Of a stretch of 64,000 bases of DNA, positions 26,865 through 34,677 are shown one piece after another; position 1 is the first letter of the stretch; the number at the start of each line of letters is the position of its first letter. The stretch lies in the NCBI GenBank assembly GCA_964618455.1, contig CAZUAQ010000020.1, forward strand, positions 25,813 through 89,812, written 5' to 3'. The notes under the pieces are model-generated. The model searched no databases, was not told the origin of the DNA, and saw nothing but the letters and a program-made list of their open reading frames with translations. The position numbers and the translations under genes were made by a program. Source of the stretch: CAZUAQ01 sp964618455 (GTDB taxonomy: Bacteria; Planctomycetota; Phycisphaerae; UBA1845; PWPN01).

Positions 26865-27497
26865 ATGCCAAACACAACGAAATCTCGTACCCCCCGTCGT
26901 CGCAGCAGCACCCGCCGCAGCACGACCAGCCGCGCCACCGGCAGCAGCCGCACGCGCCGCACGGGCACCCGCAGCGCCGCCCGTCGCACGTCCACCGCGC
27001 GCCGTCCGAGCGAGAGCAGCCGCAGCACGTCGAGCCGCACCGGTCGCGCCTCGGCCGGAAGCAAGAGCCGCCGCAGCACCGCCTCGCGGGGCACGGCCTC
27101 GCGCTCCACGCGCAGCACCGCGTCGCGCAAGAGCTCGAGCAGCGCCAGCAAGAACTACTCGTCGGTCAAGCGGCAGCTGGATCAGCAGATCACCTCGCTG
27201 CGCCAGTTGAAGACCCAGGCCGAGGGCACCGCCTCGCAGAATCGCCCCTCGCCGACCACCATCACCCGTTTTGCGAACGTCGTCAGCAAGGGCGGCGTAA
27301 TCCGCAAGGCGAGCACCGCCGCCATTCAGCGCGCGGCCGGCAAGAGCCAGAAGATCAACACCGCCAGCGGCGCCCTCAAGGCGCTCAAGAGCAAGTTCGG
27401 CGCCACGATCAAGGCCGTCACGCCCGCCAAGAACGGCGGATGGCTGATTGCCGCCTCGTCAACCTGGAAGGGCAAGCCCTTCAAGTTCGGCCAGTAA
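26865..27497 (+). CDS. Basic Ser/Arg/Thr-rich histone-like protein
   Basis: 210 residues. The first 100 residues consist almost entirely of Ser, Arg, Thr and Ala in short SR/TR-type repeats (for example RRSSTRRSTTSR), a highly positive disordered tail like eukaryotic H1 tails or chlamydial Hc proteins. The last 110 residues form a Lys/Ala-rich folded part (VKRQLDQQITSLRQLK, SGALKALKSKFGATIKAV). Probably binds DNA or RNA. AGGGAG ten bases before ATG 26865 supports this start; an upstream in-frame ATG at 26655 lacks such support. A strong terminator follows at 27577-27608. Confidence 0.68.
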   Translation: MPNTTKSRTPRRRSSTRRSTTSRATGSSRTRRTGTRSAARRTSTARRPSESSRSTSSRTGRASAGSKSRRSTASRGTASRSTRSTASRKSSSSASKNYSSVKRQLDQQITSLRQLKTQAEGTASQNRPSPTTITRFANVVSKGGVIRKASTAAIQRAAGKSQKINTASGALKALKSKFGATIKAVTPAKNGGWLIAASSTWKGKPFKFGQ

Positions 27498-27576
27498 GTG
27501 CATCGTGGATGCACCCCTATTCTGATTGCACGCGTCACGATCGAATCGATTCAAGGACGTGATTCAGCCCACACCA

Positions 27577-27608
27577 GGCCCGCTCGTCATCCGGCGAGCG
27601 GGCCTTTT
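27577..27608 (+). terminator. Rho-independent terminator of the histone-like gene
   Basis: Perfect ten-base stem GGCCCGCTCG (27577-27586) with its complement (27595-27604), eight-base loop, and TTTT (27605-27608). Confidence 0.88.
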
Positions 27609-27626
27609 GCATGCGATGCGCCGAAA

Positions 27627-27655
27627 TAGACACCGCCGGGGGGATAGGGGATAAT
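27627..27655 (+). promoter_or_regulatory. Candidate sigma-70 promoter of the Gfo/Idh/MocA gene
   Basis: TAGACA (27627-27632), 17 bp spacer, GATAAT (27650-27655), each one mismatch from consensus. It lies between the terminator of the upstream gene and the start codon at 27710. Confidence 0.6.
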
Positions 27656-27709
27656 GCCGTCATTGGCGACCCTTCATTACGTAAATCATCCCTTAAGGAG
27701 GCTGGCGGC

Positions 27710-28939
27710 ATGAACCCGCGCAAGTGGTCCCGAAGAAACGTGTTGAAACAATCGGCGGCGGGAGCAGCCGCGCTGGCCATGACGCGGACGCGCGTCGCCC
27801 GGGGGCAGTCCACCGGCAACAAGGTGCAACTCGGCATCATCGGCTGCGGCGCGCGAGCCCGTCAGCTCATGCCCGAACTGCTCGACCAGTGCCCCGACGC
27901 GCGCATCGCCGCCGTCTGCGATCTCATCGAAGAGCGCTACAAGTCGTTCCAGAAGATGGCGGAACGCGATTACCCGACCGGATACGTCGATTTCCGCAAG
28001 ATGCTCGACAAGGAGAAGCTCGACGGCGTCCTCGTCGTCACGCAGCCGAACGCGCACGCGGAGGTGGTCGTGCCCGTGCTCGACGCCGGCTTCCATACTT
28101 TTGCCGAGAAGCCGATGGACATCACCGTCGAGGCGATCGACGCCATCACCAAGTCCGCCCGTAAGGCGTGGAAGGACAACGGCGTGCTGTACCAGATCGG
28201 CACGCAGCGCCGCTACCACCCGAGCTACATGACAGGCGTGGGTGAGATTCACAAGGGGCTCATCGGCGATGTGAACTTCATCCAGGGCCAGTGGCATTGG
28301 CGCTGGGAGGTCGGCAAGCGTAAGGTCGATCGGGACGGCGGTCGGTTCATCGAGCAGGCATCGCACCACACCGACGTGGCGTCATGGGTGGCGGGCGACA
28401 TGCCGCCGACGCACTGCACGTCCATGGGCGGCACGCATCTCAAGGATCTCGATGGCGGCCCGAACATGTACAGCGAAACGTATTCAGCCACGAGTTTCAT
28501 GTTCCCCAACGATATCGTCTTCTCGTACACGCACCTCTTCGGCCTGCCGCGCCGCTTCCAGGCGGAGAAGATGTGGGTCTTCGGAAAGAAGGGCGGCGTC
28601 GATCTGGTCAAGGGGCAGTTCTTCCGCTATGAGCCTCCGGGGGAGATTCACGCCAAAATGCAGGCCGAGCAGAAGGGCGAGAAGACTGACTTTCCGCCCA
28701 CGCGCGTCACCATCGCCGAGGACAGCGGCACCGACTGGCACAAGGGCACGCGCGAGGAGCTTCAGGACTTCGTCGAGAACATCAAGACCGGCGCCAAGCG
28801 CATGCCCAACGCCAACGTCGAGACCGGCCGCATCTGCTCGCTGATGTGCATGATGGCGCGGAAGGCGATGGTGAACGAGAAGAAGAACGCCTATGAGCCG
28901 CGCATGGTGACATGGAAGGATCTCGGTTCAACGGCGTGA
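27710..28939 (+). CDS. Tat-exported Gfo/Idh/MocA oxidoreductase
   Basis: 409 residues. A twin-arginine signal (SRRNVLKQSAAGAAAL) at the N-terminus indicates folded export. The Rossmann motif GIIGCGARAR follows near residue 42, then AEKPM, the usual sugar-dehydrogenase motif, and the C-terminal alpha/beta domain with GRFIEQASHHTDVASWV. NAD(P)-dependent oxidation or isomerisation of a sugar or inositol is expected. TAAGGAGG is eight bases before ATG 27710. Such exported members are abundant in planctomycetes. It ends at a bidirectional terminator. Confidence 0.88.
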   Translation: MNPRKWSRRNVLKQSAAGAAALAMTRTRVARGQSTGNKVQLGIIGCGARARQLMPELLDQCPDARIAAVCDLIEERYKSFQKMAERDYPTGYVDFRKMLDKEKLDGVLVVTQPNAHAEVVVPVLDAGFHTFAEKPMDITVEAIDAITKSARKAWKDNGVLYQIGTQRRYHPSYMTGVGEIHKGLIGDVNFIQGQWHWRWEVGKRKVDRDGGRFIEQASHHTDVASWVAGDMPPTHCTSMGGTHLKDLDGGPNMYSETYSATSFMFPNDIVFSYTHLFGLPRRFQAEKMWVFGKKGGVDLVKGQFFRYEPPGEIHAKMQAEQKGEKTDFPPTRVTIAEDSGTDWHKGTREELQDFVENIKTGAKRMPNANVETGRICSLMCMMARKAMVNEKKNAYEPRMVTWKDLGSTA

Positions 28940-28970
28940 TTCGCAGCTTTCATTCATAGCGATACAAGAA

Positions 28971-29004
28971 CGCGGGGCGATCTTTCCAGATCGCCCCGCG
29001 TCTT
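28971..29004. terminator. Bidirectional terminator between convergent genes
   Basis: Perfect 13-base stem CGCGGGGCGATCT (28971-28983) with its complement (28988-29000) and a four-base loop TTCC. T-rich sequence flanks it on both strands. It separates the oxidoreductase (plus) from the membrane protein at 29032 (minus). Confidence 0.82.
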
Positions 29005-29031
29005 TGATATGGGTTCAATTGACGAGTCCGT

Positions 29032-29631
29032 CTATACCGGAACGCCTTCCGGCCGTTCCGTATCGTCGAACTTAGGCGGGCCGATGAACGCCGCCAGCAC
29101 CACGCCGGCCAGAATGAACGCCGACACATGGTAGCCCGCCTTGGCGAAGGTCCACGCCCACGACTGGCTCCACCAGACGGCATCCCCACCGTCAATCAAT
29201 ACCGCCGCGGCCAGGCCGGTCATGATTGTGCAGGTCACGCGCTGGGCGAAGTTGGATCGCATCGTTCCCGCCGCACGCAACACGAAAGCCAGGGCGAGCG
29301 TGGCGGCCAGGCAATGGTACGCCCCGTGATACATCATCTTGGGGTCTTCCATCGAGCAACCTCCGTGCTCGATGTGCACCATGGCAACGGGCCCCGCGTT
29401 GAGCATCTCTTCGAGTTCTTCCCTGGGATGCGTCATGGAGGGCACATGGTAAGTGCCCGTCTCCGGGAAATGCGCCGCCAGCGCCTCGGCAGCGGCGGCA
29501 TCGTCCGATGACACTTTCCATGCCTGGTAGGGCAGATCGATCACTTCTCCGCCCCAGTAGAAGAAGCCCCATGCGAACATCACCGCCGCCCCTAGGACGA
29601 CGCCCACGATAAATCGAATCAAGGCGAACAT
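29032..29631 (-). CDS. Integral membrane protein, unknown family
   Basis: 199 residues. One N-terminal transmembrane helix (FIVGVVLGAAVMFAWGFFYW), a soluble loop of about 85 residues with HVPSMTHPREELEEML and VAMVHIEHGG, then three further helices. ATG 29631 has GGAGA before it. The single-helix-plus-loop-plus-three-helix layout is seen in uncharacterised planctomycete and proteobacterial proteins. No catalytic motif recognised. Confidence 0.7.
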   Translation of the reverse strand: MFALIRFIVGVVLGAAVMFAWGFFYWGGEVIDLPYQAWKVSSDDAAAAEALAAHFPETGTYHVPSMTHPREELEEMLNAGPVAMVHIEHGGCSMEDPKMMYHGAYHCLAATLALAFVLRAAGTMRSNFAQRVTCTIMTGLAAAVLIDGGDAVWWSQSWAWTFAKAGYHVSAFILAGVVLAAFIGPPKFDDTERPEGVPV

Positions 29632-29749
29632 GGCAGTCTCCGGTTGAACACACAGGCTGTCTCTATGGTAACGCCGCAATACCTGCCTCGCACGCCGAGA
29701 ACCGCAGCCTTATGCTGGTCGGCTGAGCGGGCGAAGGAAGGGCTCAACG

Positions 29750-31243
29750 TCACGCCGCCGACTTTGTCTCGGCAGTGGCTTCATCGCGAAAGCCGATCGC
29801 GAACAACACGGTACAGACCGCCGTGAGAATCGCGGGCACCATGAAGACGCGATGCCAGTCGCGCTCGAAGGCGTCGGAGATCGGCCCGGCCACCAGTGAA
29901 CTGACAAGCATGCCCGCGCCCATCGTGACCAGCAGCAAGAGCGCCTGCACGCTGGCCTTGATCTGCGGACCGGCGATGCGGTCCCCGTAGATGAAACCCC
30001 CAACGAAGAAGAACGCAAAGCCGAAACCGTGCAGTAACTGACTGGCGATGACGATCTCCGGCGATGGACACCAGGCGAAGATGAAATAGCGGATGGACCA
30101 GGTGGCAATCCCGATGGCAATAGTGATGCGGAATCCGAGCTTCTTGAGGAACAGCGGCAGCGTAAGCAGCACGAGCGTTTCGCAGATCTGCCCGAAGGTC
30201 ATCACGATGGCGACCGAGCCCTCCTGAAGACGGACACCCCCTTTCTGCGTGACGATCGTGTCCTCGACATCCACGAAGCGCTGTGCCACTCCATGGGCTT
30301 CTCCATACTCGCGAAGTTGCGTCAAGGTAATCTTCTTGTCGGACTCGACGCCGGCGGCGGAGAAAAGTTCCTCGACCGAGGCGCGCAATTCCTCCGGGGG
30401 TTCGTCGCCCTCGGCAAGCGCCTTGACGATGGACTTCTGGTCATAGGGTCCGCCGCCCTGGTTGAAGTAGATTGGCGAGAGCACGTAATAAAACTGCAGT
30501 TCGGTGGCCACCAAGAAGGAGACGATCACGAGCATGGCGAAGCTGCGGTTCTTGAGCAGCCGCAACGCGGCCATGAATGCCCAGGGGTCGGTCGGATTCT
30601 CCGGCGGCGGCGTATGCGGCAGCGTGAGACTGTAAACCGACATGATCAGCGAGAGCACGCCGGCCAGAATGAGGCAATGGCCGACGTCGGCGCCGGTTCC
30701 CCGCAGGTACAGTCCGAAACCCCAACCGACGGCGATCCATCCAAGCGTCCCGAAAAGGCGGATGCTGCCGAAATCCTTTTCACCATTAGGCAGATGGTGA
30801 AACGAGAGCGAGTTGGTCAGGGCAATGGTCGGTGAATAAAGAATCGTATACGCCAGCATGGCCCAGAAGACGGCGGAGAACGAATCGAGCCGGGCGATCA
30901 GGATCAACAGGATACCTCCAAGGAATTGCGATATGGCCAGAAATCGCTCCGTGGAGAAATAGCGGTCGGCGATCTGCCCGGCGATGAAGGGTGACAGGAT
31001 CGAGGCGATCGCCATGGTCATGTAAATGAGGTTGATCTTGGTGTCCGTATTGAGTGTCAGCCCGAGAAACTGCGTTGCCTCCTGGAAGTCGGTAAGTTGA
31101 TTGAGATGCAACGCCAGAATCGGCGCCCAGGCTCCCCAGATGGTGTATTCGAGGAACATCATTAGCGAGAGCTTGAAACGCAGGTTCGGCGAAAGTTTCG
31201 ACGTGTCCGTAGCAGCGTTCGTGACATCGGGTTGTTCGGTCAT
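29750..31243 (-). CDS. MFS transporter, nucleoside:H+ symporter-like
   Basis: 497 residues, 12 transmembrane helices. The first helix reads MMFLEYTIWGAWAPILALHL, typical of the NupG/XapB-like group (Nuc_H_symport), followed by IAGQIADRYFSTERFLA. A large cytoplasmic loop of about 80 residues between helices 7 and 8 (with EGDEPPEELRASVEELFSAA and a KKITLTQLREYGEAHG stretch) is unusual. In planctomycetes this group often sits by sugar genes; here a glycoside hydrolase lies 115 bases upstream on the same strand, so a sugar or oligosaccharide cargo is possible. Confidence 0.83.
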   Translation of the reverse strand: MTEQPDVTNAATDTSKLSPNLRFKLSLMMFLEYTIWGAWAPILALHLNQLTDFQEATQFLGLTLNTDTKINLIYMTMAIASILSPFIAGQIADRYFSTERFLAISQFLGGILLILIARLDSFSAVFWAMLAYTILYSPTIALTNSLSFHHLPNGEKDFGSIRLFGTLGWIAVGWGFGLYLRGTGADVGHCLILAGVLSLIMSVYSLTLPHTPPPENPTDPWAFMAALRLLKNRSFAMLVIVSFLVATELQFYYVLSPIYFNQGGGPYDQKSIVKALAEGDEPPEELRASVEELFSAAGVESDKKITLTQLREYGEAHGVAQRFVDVEDTIVTQKGGVRLQEGSVAIVMTFGQICETLVLLTLPLFLKKLGFRITIAIGIATWSIRYFIFAWCPSPEIVIASQLLHGFGFAFFFVGGFIYGDRIAGPQIKASVQALLLLVTMGAGMLVSSLVAGPISDAFERDWHRVFMVPAILTAVCTVLFAIGFRDEATAETKSAA

Positions 31244-31358
31244 TTCTGCACCTCGGATGGGAATCGATCTTTGAGCCGACAGTGTAGAGCAGAATCCGGC
31301 GGCGGGAAACCGTGACGCCGGGGCGGGGCTTACGGATGTTCGCGACGCGGCTGTCGGC

Positions 31359-33347
31359 TCACGATCGCTCGGACAGGCAGATCGCGATATGCCCCTTGAA
31401 CGGCGGCAGGGGGACGCGGGCGCCGCCATCGGTCGGTTCGTATGCGAGTTCCGTGCCGTCGGGGATGGCTTCGACGCGCGTGACCTTACCGGCGAGGCGG
31501 ATGTCGAGGGTGGCATCATGAATCGCCTGGGCATCCTCGATGAGATCGAGCTCCGGCGTGCGGCGTTGGGGCGGATAGTTGAGCACGTGGAGGAGGTGCT
31601 GCGTGCTGCGTCCGCGTTTGCGCGTGAGCAGGCTGACCTGTGCGGTGGTCGGCAGGTTCGTGCGGAGCCGCTTGTCCGGCAGGAGCCGATCCATGGCGGC
31701 GGCGACGAGTTCCCGGTAGATGCGGTAGCCATGCGTCGCGTAGGCGGCGAAGATTGGGGCGTTGAAGTAGGCGGTGCGATCGGTCAGGGCGATGACCGGA
31801 TGTCGCGTGGCCCGATCGGGCGGGGACTGGCCGTGTGAGCAGTAGTGCTCGGCGGTACGGTTGAAGTACGACGTCACCGCGCGGGCCGCCACCTCGACGC
31901 GTTTGCCCACCTTCACGCGTAAGCCCGGCTCGTACATGCAATGGTCCATCGCCGGTACGCCGGGGACAAAGCGCTTGTTTGCGCGGATGTAGAATGGGGC
32001 ATGCTCGAGCGGCCCATCGTACGTCACGCCAAGCGCGGGCAGTAGGAATCGCGAGCTCGCCTCATGCAGCAGCGAACGATACGAGGCCAGAATCCTGCCG
32101 CCACCCTTCAGATACGCCTTGAGCTTGCTCAGCAGGGCGGCATCCGGCGTGATGCGATCGGGCAGAATCAGCAACGCATACGGGCTGAAGTCGTTGGCTC
32201 CGTCGAGCACGTCGAAAAGATGATGCGTCTCGTTCAGCATGGCGACGGCCCCACGATCGATGGTGATGGCGTCATGATGATCGAGGGCCGGGTTCGTCAG
32301 CGCGGAGAGCACACCGATCTGCGCGACGGGGGTGGCGCGATCGTGCCAGGGCTCGAGCGCTTCAATCCGGGCGTAGAGCGTTTCGATCTGGGCGTAGGCA
32401 GCTTCGTTCAGCACGCCGCGCGGGTGCAACTGGTCGCCGATGGACACACCGCCGCCATGAACGAACGGTGCCAGCACCTCGTACTCCAGTGCCGCCGGGG
32501 CCTTGACTGTGCCGAAGTCCGCCCACGACTTGTGGAAGCGTGACGTCATGCCGAGAAACGGCTTACCGAGCGTGCGCACGTGACGCCCCATGCGCTGAAA
32601 GTGATCGTAGCCCCAGATGCCGGTCGGCAGCGACTCGACCTCCAGGTGCGTCAGCGCCGGCAATGAATCCCGCATGGGCAGATCGACCCGGCCGTTGAAG
32701 AACACCGGCAGCCCGCGGCGGTGCTTGTGCGTGAGGGCGGTAAATTCCCGTACAAACCGCACCGCCTCAGCGTGGGCGAAGCGTTTGCGATCCTCCGCAA
32801 GATCCGGATCGTAGCCGGTCGCGCGCATCTGGTTCAGCGCCGGTGGCGAGCAGCTTTCCAGATCCAGGCAGATGTCGAAGAAGAGGCCATCCACCTCGTA
32901 CCCGTCGAGCAACTCGACAACGTTGTCGGCGAGATATTGGCGGTACCCGGTGAGGACGCAGAGCACGGGCCAGTCGGCGAAGGCGGCGCCGCCGAGCAAT
33001 GGGCCGGGCTGGCGCCCCTCCGCGTCGACGAACCGCCACTCGGGGTGGTGCGTTCCCGCCCACTCGTCGAACTGGACGCTGATGTAGGCGGGGACGCGGA
33101 TGTCCCGGGCGTGACAGGCGTCGATCATCTTTCCGAGCAGGTCGAACGTCAGCGAGGGGTGGGTCGGACCGACCTGCGAAGGGTAGTAGAACATGCCATG
33201 GTGGCACTTGGCGAAGCAGGTCACGCTGTCCACGTGGGCCCGGGCGAGGCGGTCGGCGAAGGCCTCGGGATCGAAGTCCACACCCACGTCGGGGATCAGG
33301 GGCGAGGTGTGGAAGTCGAGGTGGATCTGGCGATGGCGGAGCTTCAT
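31359..33347 (-). CDS. Glycoside hydrolase-like protein (TIM barrel plus beta-galactosidase-type trimerisation domain)
   Basis: 662 residues, no signal peptide. The N-terminal TIM barrel starts RQIHLDFHTSP and has VDSVTCFAKCHHGMFYYPS, VPAYISVQFDEWAG and DGLFFDICLDLESCSPP, as in alpha-amylase-superfamily proteins called GHL6. Residues about 380-510 (VLSALTNPALDHHD, PYALLILPDRITPDAALL) look like the GATase-like beta-galactosidase trimerisation fold, followed by a beta-rich C-terminus. The Asp in DICLDL is a candidate nucleophile. Same strand as, and just ahead of, the MFS carrier. Confidence 0.75.
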   Translation of the reverse strand: MKLRHRQIHLDFHTSPLIPDVGVDFDPEAFADRLARAHVDSVTCFAKCHHGMFYYPSQVGPTHPSLTFDLLGKMIDACHARDIRVPAYISVQFDEWAGTHHPEWRFVDAEGRQPGPLLGGAAFADWPVLCVLTGYRQYLADNVVELLDGYEVDGLFFDICLDLESCSPPALNQMRATGYDPDLAEDRKRFAHAEAVRFVREFTALTHKHRRGLPVFFNGRVDLPMRDSLPALTHLEVESLPTGIWGYDHFQRMGRHVRTLGKPFLGMTSRFHKSWADFGTVKAPAALEYEVLAPFVHGGGVSIGDQLHPRGVLNEAAYAQIETLYARIEALEPWHDRATPVAQIGVLSALTNPALDHHDAITIDRGAVAMLNETHHLFDVLDGANDFSPYALLILPDRITPDAALLSKLKAYLKGGGRILASYRSLLHEASSRFLLPALGVTYDGPLEHAPFYIRANKRFVPGVPAMDHCMYEPGLRVKVGKRVEVAARAVTSYFNRTAEHYCSHGQSPPDRATRHPVIALTDRTAYFNAPIFAAYATHGYRIYRELVAAAMDRLLPDKRLRTNLPTTAQVSLLTRKRGRSTQHLLHVLNYPPQRRTPELDLIEDAQAIHDATLDIRLAGKVTRVEAIPDGTELAYEPTDGGARVPLPPFKGHIAICLSERS

Positions 33348-33568
33348 GGCACGTTGTCCCTGGCGGTCAGGAGGTCCCGTGCGTGATGATAACGGGCGTC
33401 CCGGGCGGGGTCGATGCAAGGCCGGATCGGTGTGAATGGCGGTCGGCAGCCGCCCCCGCGGCCGGGTTGCCCGGATCACTTGGGGCTGTTACATTTGAAT
33501 GCGGTCGCCGTTTCCGGTGGCGGCCCGTTGGCATGCGAGTTTCCCTCCCGAAAGGTGGTACATCAGCC

Positions 33569-34042
33569 GTGACTGCAACGAGGATGCTGGGATTGATCGG
33601 TGGAGGTCTGCTGCTGGTGGCGGCAGCGCTGAGTTCCGCGGGTTGCGACGGCGCGCTGCCCGACCTGGGCGAGGTCATCGGCGGCGACGTGACGGACATT
33701 CTGGACGAGCTCGAGAACACCGTCATCGTCCGCGTGGTGAACCTGACCGGCCAGGTGGTCGAACTGGATCTGCAGATCGACGGTCTGCCCCAGACGCTGC
33801 AATGCCCGCCGGACGCGCTGGAGATTCAGCAGGACGTCTGCGACTTCCCCCTTCCCGAGTGTCCGATCCGCATCGAGGCAACGCAGGTCCGTTTCCTGGA
33901 TACCGGCGGCGGATTCCGCGGGGGCGAGAACTTCCTCGGCGACGAGCGTTTCGGCTTCACGCAGGGCACGGATTTCGAGTGCGGCCAGTTCATTTTCTAC
34001 CGCTTCACCTCGGACGGCAGTGAGGCGTTCGTGCTGCAGTAG
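33569..34042 (+). CDS. Lipoprotein, unknown function
   Basis: 157 residues. The signal ends in ALSSAGC (lipobox), then a mature part of about 130 residues with a predicted beta-rich core (TVIVRVVNLTGQVVELDLQID) and five or more cysteines, which may form disulfides in the periplasm. GTG 33569 is chosen because AAAGGTGG stands ten bases upstream; ATG 33584 and 33533 are alternatives. The next gene starts 14 bases after the stop. Confidence 0.68.
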   Translation: MTATRMLGLIGGGLLLVAAALSSAGCDGALPDLGEVIGGDVTDILDELENTVIVRVVNLTGQVVELDLQIDGLPQTLQCPPDALEIQQDVCDFPLPECPIRIEATQVRFLDTGGGFRGGENFLGDERFGFTQGTDFECGQFIFYRFTSDGSEAFVLQ

Positions 34043-34056
34043 GGAAGGGGCCGCCC

Positions 34057-34632
34057 GTGTCGGATTCTCCGGAATACCCGTCATATCCCCAACCTCCTCA
34101 ACAACCCCCGTACGCCCCGTTTCCGCCTCCACCTCCTCCGCCGAAGTCCGGCTGGAGATGGTTCGGCATCTTTCTCGGGATCTTTCTTTTCCTGGGGATT
34201 CTCTGCTGCGGCGGATGCGGATGGTTCCTCTACTACGCGTCACAGGATCTGGAAGGCATCCTCGTGGAGGTCGATTGTCCGGCCGACGTCCGCGTGGGCG
34301 AGACGTTCGACGTGGTCATCGACATCACCAATGAGCGCAGCGAGGTCTTTCTCCTCGACAGCATCGATGTGGCCGATACCTATCTGGAAGGTTTCTCGGT
34401 CCAGAGTCTCGATCCCGTGGAGGACTCCTCGATGCACCTTCCCTTCTTCGATATGCAGTCGTTCACCTACCTGGAAGAGATCGATCCCGGACAGACGTTC
34501 ACCATCACGCTCACGCTGCGCGCGGAGAATACGGGAGCCTATCGCGGCGATCTCGATATCTGCGAAAGCGTGCGGTTCGTGACCCAAATGCTTCAGACCG
34601 TCGTAAGCGATGATGTGCCTGATGGTGAATGA
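34057..34632 (+). CDS. Membrane protein with proline-rich N-terminus and exoplasmic beta domain
   Basis: 191 residues. Residues 5-30 are Pro/Tyr/Gln-rich, then one transmembrane helix (FGIFLGIFLFLGILCCGGCGW), then an extracytoplasmic domain of about 130 residues with GETFDVVIDITNERSE and GQTFTITLTLRAENTGAYRG, which look like an immunoglobulin-like or DUF11/CARDB-type beta sandwich. Start GTG 34057, with AGGGAAGGGG upstream. Probably one transcript with the preceding lipoprotein. Function unknown. Confidence 0.66.
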   Translation: MSDSPEYPSYPQPPQQPPYAPFPPPPPPPKSGWRWFGIFLGIFLFLGILCCGGCGWFLYYASQDLEGILVEVDCPADVRVGETFDVVIDITNERSEVFLLDSIDVADTYLEGFSVQSLDPVEDSSMHLPFFDMQSFTYLEEIDPGQTFTITLTLRAENTGAYRGDLDICESVRFVTQMLQTVVSDDVPDGE

Positions 34633-34677
34633 TGGGCAGGCAGCGTCCATAGACAGGCGGATGGCAACGGGGAAGCC

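Noticed and set aside
26612..27562. Overlapping plus-strand frame in the histone-like gene region
   Set aside because: Gln/His/Arg-rich translation produced by the repetitive SR-coding sequence; the other frame has the ribosome-binding site.
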